Source of the DNA: Pseudomonadota bacterium | Lineage (GTDB): Bacteria; Desulfobacterota; Anaeroferrophillalia; Anaeroferrophillales; Tharpellaceae | DNA length: 57,051 bases | Direction: 5' to 3' | Assembly: GCA_011049115.1 (NCBI GenBank) | Contig: DSCM01000006.1 | Location: 1 to 57,051 of the forward strand | Shown: piece after piece, positions 1 to 9,174 of the stretch | Layout: each line of letters begins with the position of its first letter | Position numbering within the stretch: position 1 is the first letter of the stretch | The notes under the pieces: generated by a model | Seen by the model: only the letters and a program-made list of their open reading frames with translations | Told to the model about the DNA's origin: nothing | The model's database searches: none | Translations under genes and position numbers: made by a program

Positions 1-417
1 CTGCAGCCCGATTTTCTGCTTGATGATGGTCAGGAGCTGCCCGGCTTTCCCGACTGGCGGGCCTATGCCGCTCCGGGTCACACCCTTTACGACATGGTTT
101 TTTATCAGGAAGCGGAACGTTTGTTGTATGTCGGCGACCTGCTGGTTCGTATCGGCGATCGCATCGTATTGCCTTTTCCCACCCTTTTCCCGGAGCTGAT
201 GCAAAACACCCTGCGCCGCATGGCGGAATTGCCGGCCTGCCGTTTCCTGCTGGCCCATGGCGGAGAACTTGAGTTGCAAGACGGCGGCAGTCGTGATTTT
301 TTTCTGGGAATGCTTCCACAGGTCGGCAGTCTCGGGCTGCCTTCCTTCAAATTTATCAAGCCCTTTTGTTCGTTGGCGCCGGATGTGCGCCGGCAGCGAA
401 AACGGACGGAAAAGTAA
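1..417 (+). CDS. MBL-fold metallo-hydrolase, C-terminal part (5' end cut by window)
   Basis: The reading frame is open from the first base and stops at 415-417, so only the last 138 residues are present. The fragment carries the second half of a metallo-beta-lactamase fold: an APGHT motif followed by LYDMVFY and then YVGDLL, which matches the family pattern of a metal-binding His in a PGHT turn and a metal-bridging Asp in a GD turn. A later LLAHG stretch fits the last metal-binding His. These enzymes hydrolyse thioesters, phosphodiesters or other bonds with two metals; the substrate cannot be told from this part. The N-terminal HxHxDH motif lies outside the window. The tail is basic (RRQRKRTEK). 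Confidence 0.7.
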   Translation: MQPDFLLDDGQELPGFPDWRAYAAPGHTLYDMVFYQEAERLLYVGDLLVRIGDRIVLPFPTLFPELMQNTLRRMAELPACRFLLAHGGELELQDGGSRDFFLGMLPQVGSLGLPSFKFIKPFCSLAPDVRRQRKRTEK

Positions 418-575
418 TCATGATAAATTTGGTTGTCTTAGGGGGTGTGATGTGTTAGGGAAAAGGCGGTGCGCTGAAGCCGCCGCTTTCAGCCCCGGGC
501 TTTCCGGCAGCGTCATGCGGGGATTGGTGGCTCGCGAAACCGAGCCGTAGCCGAAATCGGGGGCGTGTCGGTCCG

Positions 576-615
576 GGCACAAGGTCGGTTCCGACTTTGT
601 GCCTTATGTTTTTCT
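576..615 (+). terminator. Hairpin followed by T-rich stretch, probable terminator
   Basis: Arms 576-587 and 592-603 pair over 12 bp with one G-T wobble around a 4-base loop, and are followed by a T-rich stretch (TTATGTTTTT). It lies about 160 bases after the MBL gene and 80 bases before the DUF255 gene. The T tract is broken, so efficiency is uncertain. Confidence 0.45.
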
Positions 616-695
616 GGGGTCAGCGCTTTAGTCCGGGCAAAGACCAGCCGCAAAATAAATTTAAAACCCGGGGTTATTTGCAGAAGGGATTTTCC

Positions 696-2495
696 ATGGC
701 CAACCATTTGCGGTTTGAAACCAGCGCCTATCTGAGACAGCATGCCGAACAGCCGATTGACTGGTATGTCTGGGGGCCGAAGGCCCTGGAGCGGGCCCGC
801 CTTGAAGATAAGCCGATTTTTTTGTCGATCGGTTATTCCTCCTGTCACTGGTGCCACGTCATGGCGCATGAGTCTTTTGCCGACGAGGAGGTGGCCGCTC
901 TGTTGCGTCAGTATTTTATCGCGGTCAAGGTCGATCGCGAGGAGCGCCCCGATCTCGATCAGCTTTATATGTTGGCCTGTCAGTTTCTGACCGGCTCCGG
1001 GGGCTGGCCGCTGTCGGTTTTTATCACGCCCGAAGGGCTTCCCTTTTTTGCCGGAACCTATTTCCCGAAACAGGGCGGTTATGCACTTAATGTTCCCGGC
1101 TTTATCGAAATCCTCAGTTATCTGGGGCCGCGCTGGCGCACGCACCGCGAGGAGCTGCTTGAAAACGGCCGGGAAATCGCCAGGATTCTGCGCTCGCTTG
1201 AGCAACCGCGCCCCCTGGACGAGGTCCTGAGCGTGGATCTGCTGGCGGACGGTGCCTTTCAGCTCGCGGAAAATTTTGATCATGAAAATGGTGGCTTCGG
1301 GGGCGCGCCTAAATTCCCCACCCCACACCAGTTGCTTTTTCTGCTGCGCTGGCATCGGCGCAGCGGGGCCGAGACGGCGCTGGGAATGGTTGAGAAAACC
1401 CTGGTGAAAATGGCTGACGGGGGCATTTTCGATCATCTGGGGGGTGGCTTTCATCGCTACGCGGTCGATAAAAAATGGCAGATTCCTCATTTTGAAAAGA
1501 TGCTTTACGACCAGGCCGGGATGATTCTGCTGTATACGGAGGCCTACCGGATTTCCGCCAATCCGTTCTACTCCGAGGTGGTTGCCGCGATAGTCGCCTA
1601 TCTGGAGCGCGAGCTGCAAGGCGAACATGGCGCCTTTCGTGCGGCTCAGGATGCCGACAGCGAGGGGCGGGAAGGGGCCTTTTATGTCTGGACTAAAGCT
1701 CAGATTGCCGAGATCCTCGGGGATGGCGACGGAGAGCTTTTCTGCCGGGCTTACGGGGTTTCGAAGGCAGGGAACTTTTCGGAAATCAAGGGTGCCGGCG
1801 TGCTGCACCGAAGGCGTGGAGAAAACCCGGCCGCAGCCTCTCCGGAGTTGGAGGAACAGCTTTTGCTGGGTTGGCGGGATCGGCTTTTGGCGGCGCGCGG
1901 CCAAAGACCGAGTCCGTTAATTGACGGTAAGATTCTGACCGCCTGGAACGGCCTGCTGATCGCAGCCCTGGCCCGGGCGGCGGTGGTCTTTCAGGAATCC
2001 CGTTATTGCCGGTTGGCGCAGGCGGCGCTCGGCGCGCTGGAAAAAAATCTGTGGCGCCCGGAAAACCGTCTGTGGCGGTGCTGGGTGCCGGAAGGAAGCG
2101 CCGGGATTCCGGCTTTCTTAGACGATTATGCTTTTTTGATCGCGGGTCTGCTTGAACTGGACGCCGCCGGGGCCGGACCGGCCTTTCGGCATCAGGCTCG
2201 GTCTCTGACGACCACGGTCAACGAACTTTTCTGGGATGATGAAGGGGAGCGTTTTTTTTACAGTGGGAGCGAGGCGGAACAGCTGATCGCCCGCAACCTC
2301 GAGCTGCATGACGGGGTGCTCCCAAGCAGTAATGCGGTCATGATTATGAACCTGTTGCGTCTTTTCGCGTTGACCGGGGAGCAAACCCTGCATGATCAGG
2401 CCGAAAGAGCCTTGGGACGCATGGCCGGCCTGGTTGCGCAGAACCCTTTGCTCTATCTGCACACCCTCAGCGCCCTGGACGAATATCTGTCCTGA
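696..2495 (+). CDS. Thioredoxin-fold DUF255 / YyaL (SPATA20) family protein
   Basis: A 599-residue protein of the YyaL/SPATA20 family. The N-terminal thioredoxin-like DUF255 domain (about residues 1-165) begins MANHLRFETSAYLRQH and has the active-site-like CHWC at residues 50-53 (SSCHWCHVM). The rest is an alpha/alpha-barrel region resembling the N-acylglucosamine 2-epimerase/glycosidase fold, with motifs GGFGGAPKFP, HFEKMLYDQA and DADSEG typical of the family. Length is normal. The biochemical role is unknown; a redox or glycan-related role is inference. The ATG at 696 is chosen because AGAAGGGA sits 6 bases upstream and homologues start at this motif; the frame also stays open further upstream. 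It overlaps the end of the convergent amidohydrolase gene by 29 bases. Confidence 0.9.
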   Translation: MANHLRFETSAYLRQHAEQPIDWYVWGPKALERARLEDKPIFLSIGYSSCHWCHVMAHESFADEEVAALLRQYFIAVKVDREERPDLDQLYMLACQFLTGSGGWPLSVFITPEGLPFFAGTYFPKQGGYALNVPGFIEILSYLGPRWRTHREELLENGREIARILRSLEQPRPLDEVLSVDLLADGAFQLAENFDHENGGFGGAPKFPTPHQLLFLLRWHRRSGAETALGMVEKTLVKMADGGIFDHLGGGFHRYAVDKKWQIPHFEKMLYDQAGMILLYTEAYRISANPFYSEVVAAIVAYLERELQGEHGAFRAAQDADSEGREGAFYVWTKAQIAEILGDGDGELFCRAYGVSKAGNFSEIKGAGVLHRRRGENPAAASPELEEQLLLGWRDRLLAARGQRPSPLIDGKILTAWNGLLIAALARAAVVFQESRYCRLAQAALGALEKNLWRPENRLWRCWVPEGSAGIPAFLDDYAFLIAGLLELDAAGAGPAFRHQARSLTTTVNELFWDDEGERFFYSGSEAEQLIARNLELHDGVLPSSNAVMIMNLLRLFALTGEQTLHDQAERALGRMAGLVAQNPLLYLHTLSALDEYLS

Positions 2496-3657
2496 GCGCG
2501 GTTTGCACTTTCCGCCCGCTGAGCGCGATGGCAAACAGGGTTTGCAGGGCAATTTCCAGGGCCTTTTCATCTAGATCGAAAAGCGAACTGTGCAGCGGAT
2601 GGACCAACCCCCGGGCCTGATTGCCGCAACCGAAAAAAAGGTAACCGCCGGGGACCAGCTCCGCAAAACGGGCAAAGTCTTCGCCTCCGAGCATGGGCTG
2701 GCCGTTATCTTCAACATGGGTAATGGCGGGGCAGGGGCTGAGAATGTCGACCATCAGGTCACAGAGCCGGGGATCGTTGCTCAGCGCCGGCGCGGCCTGG
2801 CTGATCAGGATTTCCGCCTCGGCGGCAAAGGCCTGCGGTAACTCACGGACGATTCTTTGCAGGGCGTTGTGCAGGCGTTGATGCTGGGTCTGAGAAAGGG
2901 TGCGGATGGTTCCGGTCATGATTACCCGGTCGGCGATGATGTTGGAGGCCTGTCCGCCGCTGATTGTGCCGATGGAGATCAGGGCCGGGTCAACCGGGTC
3001 GATATTTTTGCTGGTCAGGTGGTTCAGGGCCAGAACCAGATGGGCTGCGACCTGAATCGCGTCGATCGATTTCTCCGGCATACAGGCATGAGCGGAACGG
3101 CCCTTGATCGTAATCGTGAAATGTTCGGTTGCGGCCATAAATGGCTGTCGGTGCAGGCGGACGCTGCCGGTTTCCATTTCCGGGAAAAAGTGGAAACCGA
3201 AGATGGCCAGTGGGGGGCTCTGAAAAAGACCGTCTTCCAGCATCGCCGTCGCCCCTTGCCCGTTTTCTTCGGCGGGTTGAAAGATCAGGCGGACCGGGCC
3301 GGGCAGGCTGGTTGCGTGTTGGTCCAGGGTGACGGCCAGGCCTAACAGGACCGCGGCATGGCCGTCATGGGCGCAGGCATGCATGACTCCGGGGTTGACC
3401 GACGCATAGTCGCTATCCTTGTGGTCGGATAATGGCAGGGCGTCAAAATCGGCGCGAAAGGCGAGTTCGGGCCCGGGGCTTTGACGGTTGATCCAGGCAA
3501 CCAGGCCGTGGCCGCCAATGCCGGTTTCGTGTTCGATGTGATGGTGGCTCAGGATCCGGCTGATGAATTGGGCGCTCTTTTTTTCCTGGCCGGAAATTTC
3601 CGGATGGCGATGCAGATGGCGGCGCCATTCCTTGACGAGAGGGAAAATATTGTCCAT
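2467..3657 (-). CDS. M20-family amidohydrolase (N-acyl-amino-acid/hippurate hydrolase type)
   Basis: A 396-residue cytoplasmic metallopeptidase-like enzyme. It starts with WRRHLHRHPEISGQE, the family opening, and has the metal-binding motif CAHDGHAAVLLG, the catalytic EENGQGA, GFHFFPE, and the dimerisation-domain motif HACMPEKSIDAI. These define the M20D amidohydrolases that release amino acids from N-acyl conjugates (hippurate, N-acetyl amino acids, IAA conjugates); the true substrate is not readable. Start chosen at 3657 because AGGA lies 8 bases upstream; an in-frame ATG at 3666 has poorer spacing. It is transcribed alone and divergently from the carbonic anhydrase-like gene. Confidence 0.88.
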   Translation of the reverse strand: MDNIFPLVKEWRRHLHRHPEISGQEKKSAQFISRILSHHHIEHETGIGGHGLVAWINRQSPGPELAFRADFDALPLSDHKDSDYASVNPGVMHACAHDGHAAVLLGLAVTLDQHATSLPGPVRLIFQPAEENGQGATAMLEDGLFQSPPLAIFGFHFFPEMETGSVRLHRQPFMAATEHFTITIKGRSAHACMPEKSIDAIQVAAHLVLALNHLTSKNIDPVDPALISIGTISGGQASNIIADRVIMTGTIRTLSQTQHQRLHNALQRIVRELPQAFAAEAEILISQAAPALSNDPRLCDLMVDILSPCPAITHVEDNGQPMLGGEDFARFAELVPGGYLFFGCGNQARGLVHPLHSSLFDLDEKALEIALQTLFAIALSGRKVQTALRTDIRPGR

Positions 3658-3900
3658 GGTGATCATCCTGTGGCCTGCGGCTGGGGTTGTTAAAGAACAT
3701 TTCTATCATAGTTGACTCGGTCGTTTCGGTCAAGCGGCTAAACCCAAAGGCGAAATCTTTTCATGTTCAGCCTGCCGGTTTGGCCGGGACGCCTGCTGTT
3801 TTTTCTGCAAGCATGACGGGCGCATTAGCGCGTGAACCAGAGATGGTGTGGAAATGGGTGAGTTTGGTTGTTTCATGAAAAGATAAGGGGAAAATAAGTA

Positions 3901-4425
3901 ATGCCGATTTATGAATTTGAAGGTCGTCGGCCGACCTTGGCTCCGGGTGCCTATGTTGCTGACACCGCGATTGTGGTTGGTGATGTGCGGCTGGCCGCCT
4001 CGGTTTACATTGGGCATGGCGCCATTCTTCGTGGTGATTACGGGACGATCGAGATCGGCCTGCAAAGTGCTGTTGAGGAGGGCGCCATTCTGCATATTAA
4101 CCCAGGAATGTGCATGTCTCTGGGGCACCGGGTAACGGTTGGACACGGAGCCAAACTGCATTGTCTGGAAATTGCCGATTCGGCCGTGATCGGTATCGGG
4201 GCAATCCTGTCTTTCAACGTCAAGGTCGGCGAATGGAGTATCGTGGCCGAAGGGGCAGTGGTGCCCCATGGTCGAGAGATTCCGGCCGGAGTCATTGTCG
4301 CCGGTAATCCGGCCCGGGAGATCGGACGGGTTGACAGCCGTCACCGTGAATTCTGGAATTATGGGAAGGATCTCTACGTCGATCTCGCGTCCCGTTATCC
4401 GCGGGGGTGTAAAAGACTTGATTAA
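3901..4425 (+). CDS. Gamma-class carbonic anhydrase-like hexapeptide protein (YrdA/PaaY type)
   Basis: A 174-residue left-handed beta-helix protein built of hexapeptide repeats (VGDVRL, IGHGAI, VTVGHG, IGIGAI). The three zinc ligands of gamma carbonic anhydrases are in place: His65 (AILHINPG), His82 and His87 (VGHGAKLHCLEI). The protein lacks the long acidic loop of the methanogen enzyme Cam, so it belongs with the shorter CamH/YrdA/PaaY group, whose anhydrase activity is variable. AAGGGG precedes the ATG with good spacing. Its end overlaps the beginning of the following FliK-like frame, so the two are probably co-transcribed. Confidence 0.88.
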   Translation: MPIYEFEGRRPTLAPGAYVADTAIVVGDVRLAASVYIGHGAILRGDYGTIEIGLQSAVEEGAILHINPGMCMSLGHRVTVGHGAKLHCLEIADSAVIGIGAILSFNVKVGEWSIVAEGAVVPHGREIPAGVIVAGNPAREIGRVDSRHREFWNYGKDLYVDLASRYPRGCKRLD

Positions 4426-5587
4426 GGTCTTTGGCGCAGCGCCGTCCGATCCGACCTCTCTTTTCCGGGTCGCGCCTCAGGATAACGCCGGTGCGGTGGC
4501 CGCAGGTCTGAAAGAATCTCTTTCCAGCCACCTGGGGGAAGACTTTGCGGTTCGCATTCTTGAGACCCTGGGCCCGGAAAGATTTCTGATTGAGATCGCC
4601 GGTGCCGAGGTTGTGGCTCAGGGCGCGGTTCCGCCGGCGGGTGAGGGGCTTTTTGTCGCCCGCCTTGAGAGCCTGGAGCCTCTGATCAGGTTTCGACTGC
4701 TTGGCGCTGACTCGGGAGCGGTGCCGGAGGCCTGGCGTCGGCTTCTGGGTGAGGTCGTCAATCGACCCAATTTTTTTTCCGAACGGATTTTGTCTCTGCA
4801 GCGGTTTTTACTGGCTGACTCCGGACTCCTGTCGCCGTCTCTGAGCAAAGCCCTGGCATCTCTGGTGGGACGTTTTTCTGCCGGAGACCTGTTGGCCGGA
4901 CTTCGCTCCGGAGCCGGATTGCCTTTGGAACAGCTGGGTCTCTTTTATGAGCAGCAGCTGGCGCAGCTCCTGACCCTGGACCCGCGAAACTTCATGCGGC
5001 AGGACCTGCGAAATCCACGAAACCTGAAAGAGTCGTTGCTGCGTTTATTGATGGATCTTCGTCAGGAACCGGCCGAAAGCGGTTCGACCTTCATGGCGAG
5101 GCGCGCCGTCCTGGTCACGGAGATCGCTGGTGTTCTGCGTTCACTGCTCGATTTGGTGGAGCTTAATCAACTTCTCAATAACCCCGGGCTGCGCCGCGAG
5201 CCGGGTCTGTTTTTACTGCTGCCGTTCCTGGGCTGGGGAACCGAGGCTGATCTTTGGCTGCGTTGGAGCCGTGAGCGGCAGTCGCCGGGGGCGGAGGCAA
5301 GCCCGGCCTGCAGCCTGATGATCTATCTGGATATGGACAGTCTCGGTCCGATCGGGGTCTTGCTTCGGGCCGGGAACGATGACCTGCAAGGGAAAATCAT
5401 GGTTGTCGGGGGCTCCGCGGTGCAAAGTTTGCAGACTCTGCTGCCGGAGTGTCGGCGAGAGCTGGCGGATCGTTTTGTCCGTGGTGTCGGTTTGGTCGTG
5501 GAGGAAGTTGGCAAGAGCGGGGTCGAAGACTTTCGTCGCCGGGCTTTTCTTTCCACGTTACCGGCGCTTTTTCAGGCCTCGGGATGA
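4361..5587 (+). CDS. FliK-like flagellar hook-length control family protein (putative)
   Basis: About 408 residues. The early part reads like the OB-like module of many FliK-type proteins (LETLGPERFLIEIAG then VARLESLEPLIRFRLLG). The C-terminus has a Flg_hook-like pattern: FLLLPFLGWG, then MIYLDMDSLGPIGVLL, then GSAVQSLQTLLPECRREL, matching LG-x-hydrophobic and the final Leu-rich helix. In FliK this domain signals the export gate to switch substrate once the hook is complete. The assignment rests on pattern, not alignment. Start uncertain: ATG 4361 has only a weak ribosome site; TTG 4418, with GGGGG 10 bases upstream, is a fair alternative. It lies far from the flagellar operon at 14.7-21.2 kb. 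Confidence 0.5.
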   Translation: MGRISTSISRPVIRGGVKDLIKVFGAAPSDPTSLFRVAPQDNAGAVAAGLKESLSSHLGEDFAVRILETLGPERFLIEIAGAEVVAQGAVPPAGEGLFVARLESLEPLIRFRLLGADSGAVPEAWRRLLGEVVNRPNFFSERILSLQRFLLADSGLLSPSLSKALASLVGRFSAGDLLAGLRSGAGLPLEQLGLFYEQQLAQLLTLDPRNFMRQDLRNPRNLKESLLRLLMDLRQEPAESGSTFMARRAVLVTEIAGVLRSLLDLVELNQLLNNPGLRREPGLFLLLPFLGWGTEADLWLRWSRERQSPGAEASPACSLMIYLDMDSLGPIGVLLRAGNDDLQGKIMVVGGSAVQSLQTLLPECRRELADRFVRGVGLVVEEVGKSGVEDFRRRAFLSTLPALFQASG

Positions 5588-5694
5588 AGACCGAAGCGCA
5601 AATATTTGCTTGCAAAGAGCTGTCTTCTGTTTTAAGTGTCATGGCAAGGAGCTCTTTTGCCAATTGGTTTATCTTTTGATTTCAGGTGAAGCCG

Positions 5695-6843
5695 ATGATT
5701 GTGACTTGCCCGCGTTGCCGGACTAAATATAATTTGTCTGAAGCCATGCCTGGGGGAGATTCCGGGTCTCGACTCAGATGTTCCCGTTGTGGCTGGGAGT
5801 TTTCGCTGGATTCAGCCGAAGTGGAGCCTAGTTTTTCACTCGACGATGCGCCGGACATGGTCGTCGAGAACCAGCCTGAAGCCCTGGGGAAAACAGAAAG
5901 TGGGTTTTCCCAGCGCAAGGCGGTTTCTGATGGCCCTCTGGAAGCGTTTGAACTGGACGACGATTATTACGGAGGCGAAACCTTTTCGGAGACGGGCGCT
6001 GGCGCGGATGAGGTTATCCCGGCCGAAACGGAAGTCGGCTTCTCGGCGAGCTTAAGGTCTGACGAGAAAACCGCGAGGGGTGAAGCTGGGCTGGATGAAC
6101 TTTCCCTGGATCTTGATGATTTGAATCTTGACGATGTCGAGTTCGACAGCTTTGACGACGCCATTGATTCTGCGGTGGTCGACGGCAGCTCCTTGCCGTC
6201 GGCGGGGGGGCAGCCGACTCGCATTGATCTTGACGGTGATCTCGAGATGCTGGGCTCTCAGGATAGCGATCGGGTGCAACAGGATGAGAGGGAAAAATCT
6301 GTTGCGGCGGCCGTAGCTTCCGGAGGAAACCAGGACCAGGCCGACGAAAGGGGAAAATCACCGGCTACGCGGCGAGCTTTTTTCCTGGCCCTGGGCTGTT
6401 TCGTGGTTATGAGCCTGGGTTTGTGGGTTGGGTACGGTTTGTGGCAGCGCTTTTCGATAGATATGAAAAAGCATTTGCGGCTGGTCGAGGTCAGCAACCA
6501 GCGGCTGCTTTTACCTTCGGGACGAAAGCTCGTGATTTTACGGGGCAAGGCGACCAACTCCTCTTCGCGGATGGTTTCCGATCTGCAGATTAAAGGGGTT
6601 CTGCTGGACGGAAACGGTCAGGCGCTGGTTTCCGTGATCAGCGCCGGAGGCGTCAGCTTTTCCGAAGAAGAGCTTGATCTGCTGGACGGCAGTAAGCTGC
6701 AGATGCTGGAAAGCGCCGATGTCACCCTGGCTCCAGCCGGCGAATTACCGTTTATGATCGCTTTTTATGATTATCCCGAGGCGGCTCGTGATTGTTATGT
6801 CGAGATATCTTCCTTCAAGGTTAAAAAAGGTTCCAGGCCCTGA
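5695..6843 (+). CDS. Zinc-ribbon (MJ0042-type) and DUF3426 membrane protein
   Basis: A 382-residue protein in three parts. The N-terminus is an MJ0042/zinc-ribbon motif (MIVTCPRCRTKYNL and LRCSRCGWEF), with two CxxC knuckles near residues 5-8 and 30-33. Residues about 45-220 are very acidic and low in complexity. A single membrane helix (FFLALGCFVVMSLGLWVGYGL) precedes a C-terminal DUF3426 domain with the pattern LVILRGKATNSSSRMVSDLQIKGVLLD. Such proteins are common in Proteobacteria but their role is unknown. Start taken at ATG 5695, with AGGTGA 6 bases upstream, rather than GTG 5686. It is followed by the TPR lipoprotein gene after 51 bases. Confidence 0.82.
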   Translation: MIVTCPRCRTKYNLSEAMPGGDSGSRLRCSRCGWEFSLDSAEVEPSFSLDDAPDMVVENQPEALGKTESGFSQRKAVSDGPLEAFELDDDYYGGETFSETGAGADEVIPAETEVGFSASLRSDEKTARGEAGLDELSLDLDDLNLDDVEFDSFDDAIDSAVVDGSSLPSAGGQPTRIDLDGDLEMLGSQDSDRVQQDEREKSVAAAVASGGNQDQADERGKSPATRRAFFLALGCFVVMSLGLWVGYGLWQRFSIDMKKHLRLVEVSNQRLLLPSGRKLVILRGKATNSSSRMVSDLQIKGVLLDGNGQALVSVISAGGVSFSEEELDLLDGSKLQMLESADVTLAPAGELPFMIAFYDYPEAARDCYVEISSFKVKKGSRP

Positions 6844-6894
6844 GCTCTCGCCGGCCGAGAACATTTTCTGGCGAAACCGGAAAGTTATAAGTTT

Positions 6895-8688
6895 ATGAAT
6901 TTTGTGCAACCGGCAGCTCCATTGAAGAAGGCCCCGGTGTCCAGAGAAGCCGGGCTGGTTTTCTTTTTCCTGGTTTTATTTGGTGTCATCTTTTGTGTTA
7001 CTTCCGTGAGTGGCTGTAGCTTCGCCCGGGCCCGTGAACCTGAACCGGAAGTCTTTTCGAGGGCTGAGCCTGGGGCGGCGCAGGTAGATTTTTCTCCCGA
7101 GGCGGCTTATTATTTTTCAGTGTATAACTGGTTGCGTTATCAGGATGACAAGGAGTCCCGGGCGGGAGCGCTGCTGAGTTTGCAGGAGGCGGTCAAGGTC
7201 GACTCGGCCTCCGCCTATCTTCGGCTGGAGCTGGCGGAACAACTGCTTCGTATAAGAAGGGTGGAAGATGCGCAAGTCCATGCCGCGGCCGCCCTGGAAC
7301 TGGAACCGGAAAGCCCCCGCGCCCGAAGACTGCTCGCCGGAATTTATTCAATGACCGGCAGGCATGAGGCCGCAATCTCGCAGTATGAAAAACTGCTGGC
7401 CGAAGATTTTGGTGACGGGGACACCGTTTTTTTTCTGGTGGCGCTCTATGTAGAAACCTTGAACTACGAAAAAGCCCTGGAAGTTTTAAAAAAATATCGT
7501 GAGGATCGTCCGGAAGATGCTTTAGGGCCTTTTTATCAGGGCAAGGTTTATTCCGAGCTTAAACTGTATCAGGAGGCCGAACGCTATTTTCACGAGGCCT
7601 TGGAAATTGATCCGGAGATGGCGGAAGCTTGGTTGCACTTGGGCTCGATCTATGAGTTTACGGAACGGCGTGAGGATGCGGTCACAGTTTATCGTCGCCT
7701 GCTGGAGCTGGACGGAGACGACCGACAGGTTCTGGAGAGGCTGGGCCAATTACTGGTCGGGGAAGGCCGGCTGGATGAAGCCCTGACCACTTTTCTCAGA
7801 CTGCGTGGTCTGGGACAGGTTCCGGTTAGTATCGAAATCAAGATCGCCCTGATTTATTTTCAGCAGGGTGACTACGAGATAGCGGCTTCTATTCTGCAGG
7901 AGTTGCATGAGCAGTATTCCGAGCAGAATCGAGTGACCTTTTATCTGGCTTCCAGTCTGGAGGCCCTGGAACGTAAAACGGAAGCGCTGTCTCTGTTTCT
8001 TGCCATCCCGGAGCATGATGAGCTTTTTTACGATGCCAGGATTCGCGCTGCGTTTATTTACGAGGAACAGGGAGATTATTCTGCCTGCGAGAAGGTTCTG
8101 CGTGAGTTGATTGTGTCTTATCCGGAAAAGCTCGGGCTTTACCGGATGCTTTCTTCGCTGCGCCGCAAACAGGATGACAATCAAGGGGCGCTGTTAGTTT
8201 TGCAGGAGGGCCTGGCTCGATATCCGGATGATTATAAGCTCCGTTTTGCCCTGGGTGTGGTTTACAATGATCTCGGGCGGGTAGCTGATAGTATCGCGGT
8301 CATGCAGGTTTTGTTGCGGGAGAATCCGGACGACGCCGTTGTTTTGAACTTTGTCGGCTATACCTACGTCGAACAGGGGATTCAGCTGGACGATGCGGAA
8401 AAATTGCTCGTTAAAGCGCTTTCTCTGCAACCGGATAGCGGCTACATTCTTGACAGTATGGGATGGCTTTATTATGCTCGCGGAGATTATGAGAAGGCGT
8501 TGACCTTTTTGCAAAGAGCCCGGGATCAGGCGCCTGATGATCCGGTTATTTTCGATCACCTGGGTGATGTTGCCGCGGCTCTCGGGCGCCCGGGAGAAGC
8601 CGTGGAGTATTATCGTCATTCCCTGCGTTTCAAGGATGTTGACAAGGTCAGACTGAAGATCGAAAAACTGTTGCAAAAGGAAAGGTGA
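6895..8688 (+). CDS. Tetratricopeptide-repeat lipoprotein
   Basis: A 597-residue protein. The N-terminus has a hydrophobic signal (LVFFFLVLFGVIFCVTSVSG) and a lipobox VSGC with the acylated Cys at 41, so it should be anchored to a membrane. From about residue 60 to the end it is a run of TPR units (patterns such as A-x-Y-x-L-G-x-x-Y and repeated ALELEP, ALEIDP, ALSLQP), about 14 in all. TPR arrays are protein-protein scaffolds; in Gram-negatives, lipoproteins like this often act in envelope assembly, but nothing here names the partner. It probably shares a transcript with the upstream zinc-ribbon gene. Confidence 0.85.
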   Translation: MNFVQPAAPLKKAPVSREAGLVFFFLVLFGVIFCVTSVSGCSFARAREPEPEVFSRAEPGAAQVDFSPEAAYYFSVYNWLRYQDDKESRAGALLSLQEAVKVDSASAYLRLELAEQLLRIRRVEDAQVHAAAALELEPESPRARRLLAGIYSMTGRHEAAISQYEKLLAEDFGDGDTVFFLVALYVETLNYEKALEVLKKYREDRPEDALGPFYQGKVYSELKLYQEAERYFHEALEIDPEMAEAWLHLGSIYEFTERREDAVTVYRRLLELDGDDRQVLERLGQLLVGEGRLDEALTTFLRLRGLGQVPVSIEIKIALIYFQQGDYEIAASILQELHEQYSEQNRVTFYLASSLEALERKTEALSLFLAIPEHDELFYDARIRAAFIYEEQGDYSACEKVLRELIVSYPEKLGLYRMLSSLRRKQDDNQGALLVLQEGLARYPDDYKLRFALGVVYNDLGRVADSIAVMQVLLRENPDDAVVLNFVGYTYVEQGIQLDDAEKLLVKALSLQPDSGYILDSMGWLYYARGDYEKALTFLQRARDQAPDDPVIFDHLGDVAAALGRPGEAVEYYRHSLRFKDVDKVRLKIEKLLQKER

Positions 8689-8909
8689 TGTGTTAAGCAA
8701 CTGCACTTGTCGGTCGGAAAATGATTCTGAAGGTTTCGAAAACCCGCCTGCTTGAATGTTCTGCAACACTTCCGCGCCCTTGCTGGGGCCCGTTGTTTGG
8801 GGTGCACGCAGCTGGTTTTACGTGTTCGGAGGGGTTGTTTTCTGCGGCGTCATCGGTTTTGTCTGGATTTATATTAATTTTTAATTTGGTTTTAAATGGA
8901 GGAACGACG

Positions 8910-9122
8910 ATGGCAGAGGTAACTTCCCCGATGGTGGGTAAGATTTTCAAAATTGAAGTCAGTGTTGGTGATCAGGTTGCCGAGGGCGATGAGGTTGTAA
9001 TCCTCGAAGCCATGAAGATGGAAATGCCGGTGGTTTCGCCCGTCGATGGTACCGTGAAGGCGATTAAGGTGGCGGTTGGTGATGCGGTTGAATCAGATAC
9101 GGTTATCGCGATTATTGAGTAA
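8910..9122 (+). CDS. Small biotin carrier protein (biotinyl domain of a carboxylase/decarboxylase)
   Basis: A 70-residue stand-alone biotinyl domain. It contains the biotinylation motif EAMKMEM with the target Lys at residue 36, flanked by the hammerhead beta-strands SPMVGKIFKIEVSVGDQV and SPVDGTVKAIKV. Domains of this size are the gamma or 1.3S-type carriers of transcarboxylase, oxaloacetate, methylmalonyl-CoA or glutaconyl-CoA decarboxylases, and of two-part pyruvate carboxylase. The start at 8910 is fixed by GGAGG at 8898-8902. The next gene is a carboxyltransferase that lacks a biotinyl domain, so this is its probable carrier, although a terminator lies between them. It could also serve the GcdA-like protein at 53 kb. 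Confidence 0.92.
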   Translation: MAEVTSPMVGKIFKIEVSVGDQVAEGDEVVILEAMKMEMPVVSPVDGTVKAIKVAVGDAVESDTVIAIIE

Positions 9123-9135
9123 AAAAGGTGCGCAG

Positions 9136-9167
9136 GCGTGACTCGTTGACAGGGTCACGCTTTTTTT
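9136..9167 (+). terminator. Rho-independent terminator after the biotin carrier gene
   Basis: GCGTGAC (9136-9142) and GTCACGC (9154-9160) pair perfectly and are followed at once by seven T (9161-9167). It begins 13 bases after the biotin carrier stop codon, so it should end that transcript before the carboxyltransferase gene. Confidence 0.8.
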
Positions 9168-9174
9168 ATATCCT
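9146..9174 (+). promoter_or_regulatory. Candidate sigma-70-type promoter for the carboxyltransferase gene
   Basis: TTGACA at 9146-9151 and TATCCT at 9169-9174 are 17 bases apart. The -35 box lies in the loop of the preceding terminator, and the -10 box falls in the left arm of the palindrome at 9167-9206. Transcription would start near 9180. Inferred from pattern only. Confidence 0.45.

Noticed and set aside
513-1904. A 463-codon minus-strand frame opposite the DUF255 gene
   Set aside because: The plus-strand protein has family motifs along its whole length; the minus frame has none.
5611-5661. Imperfect inverted repeat GCAAAGAGCT / AGCTCTTTTGC between the FliK-like and zinc-ribbon genes
   Set aside because: A bulge and a 30-base loop make it weak, and no T tract follows, so it is not called as a terminator.
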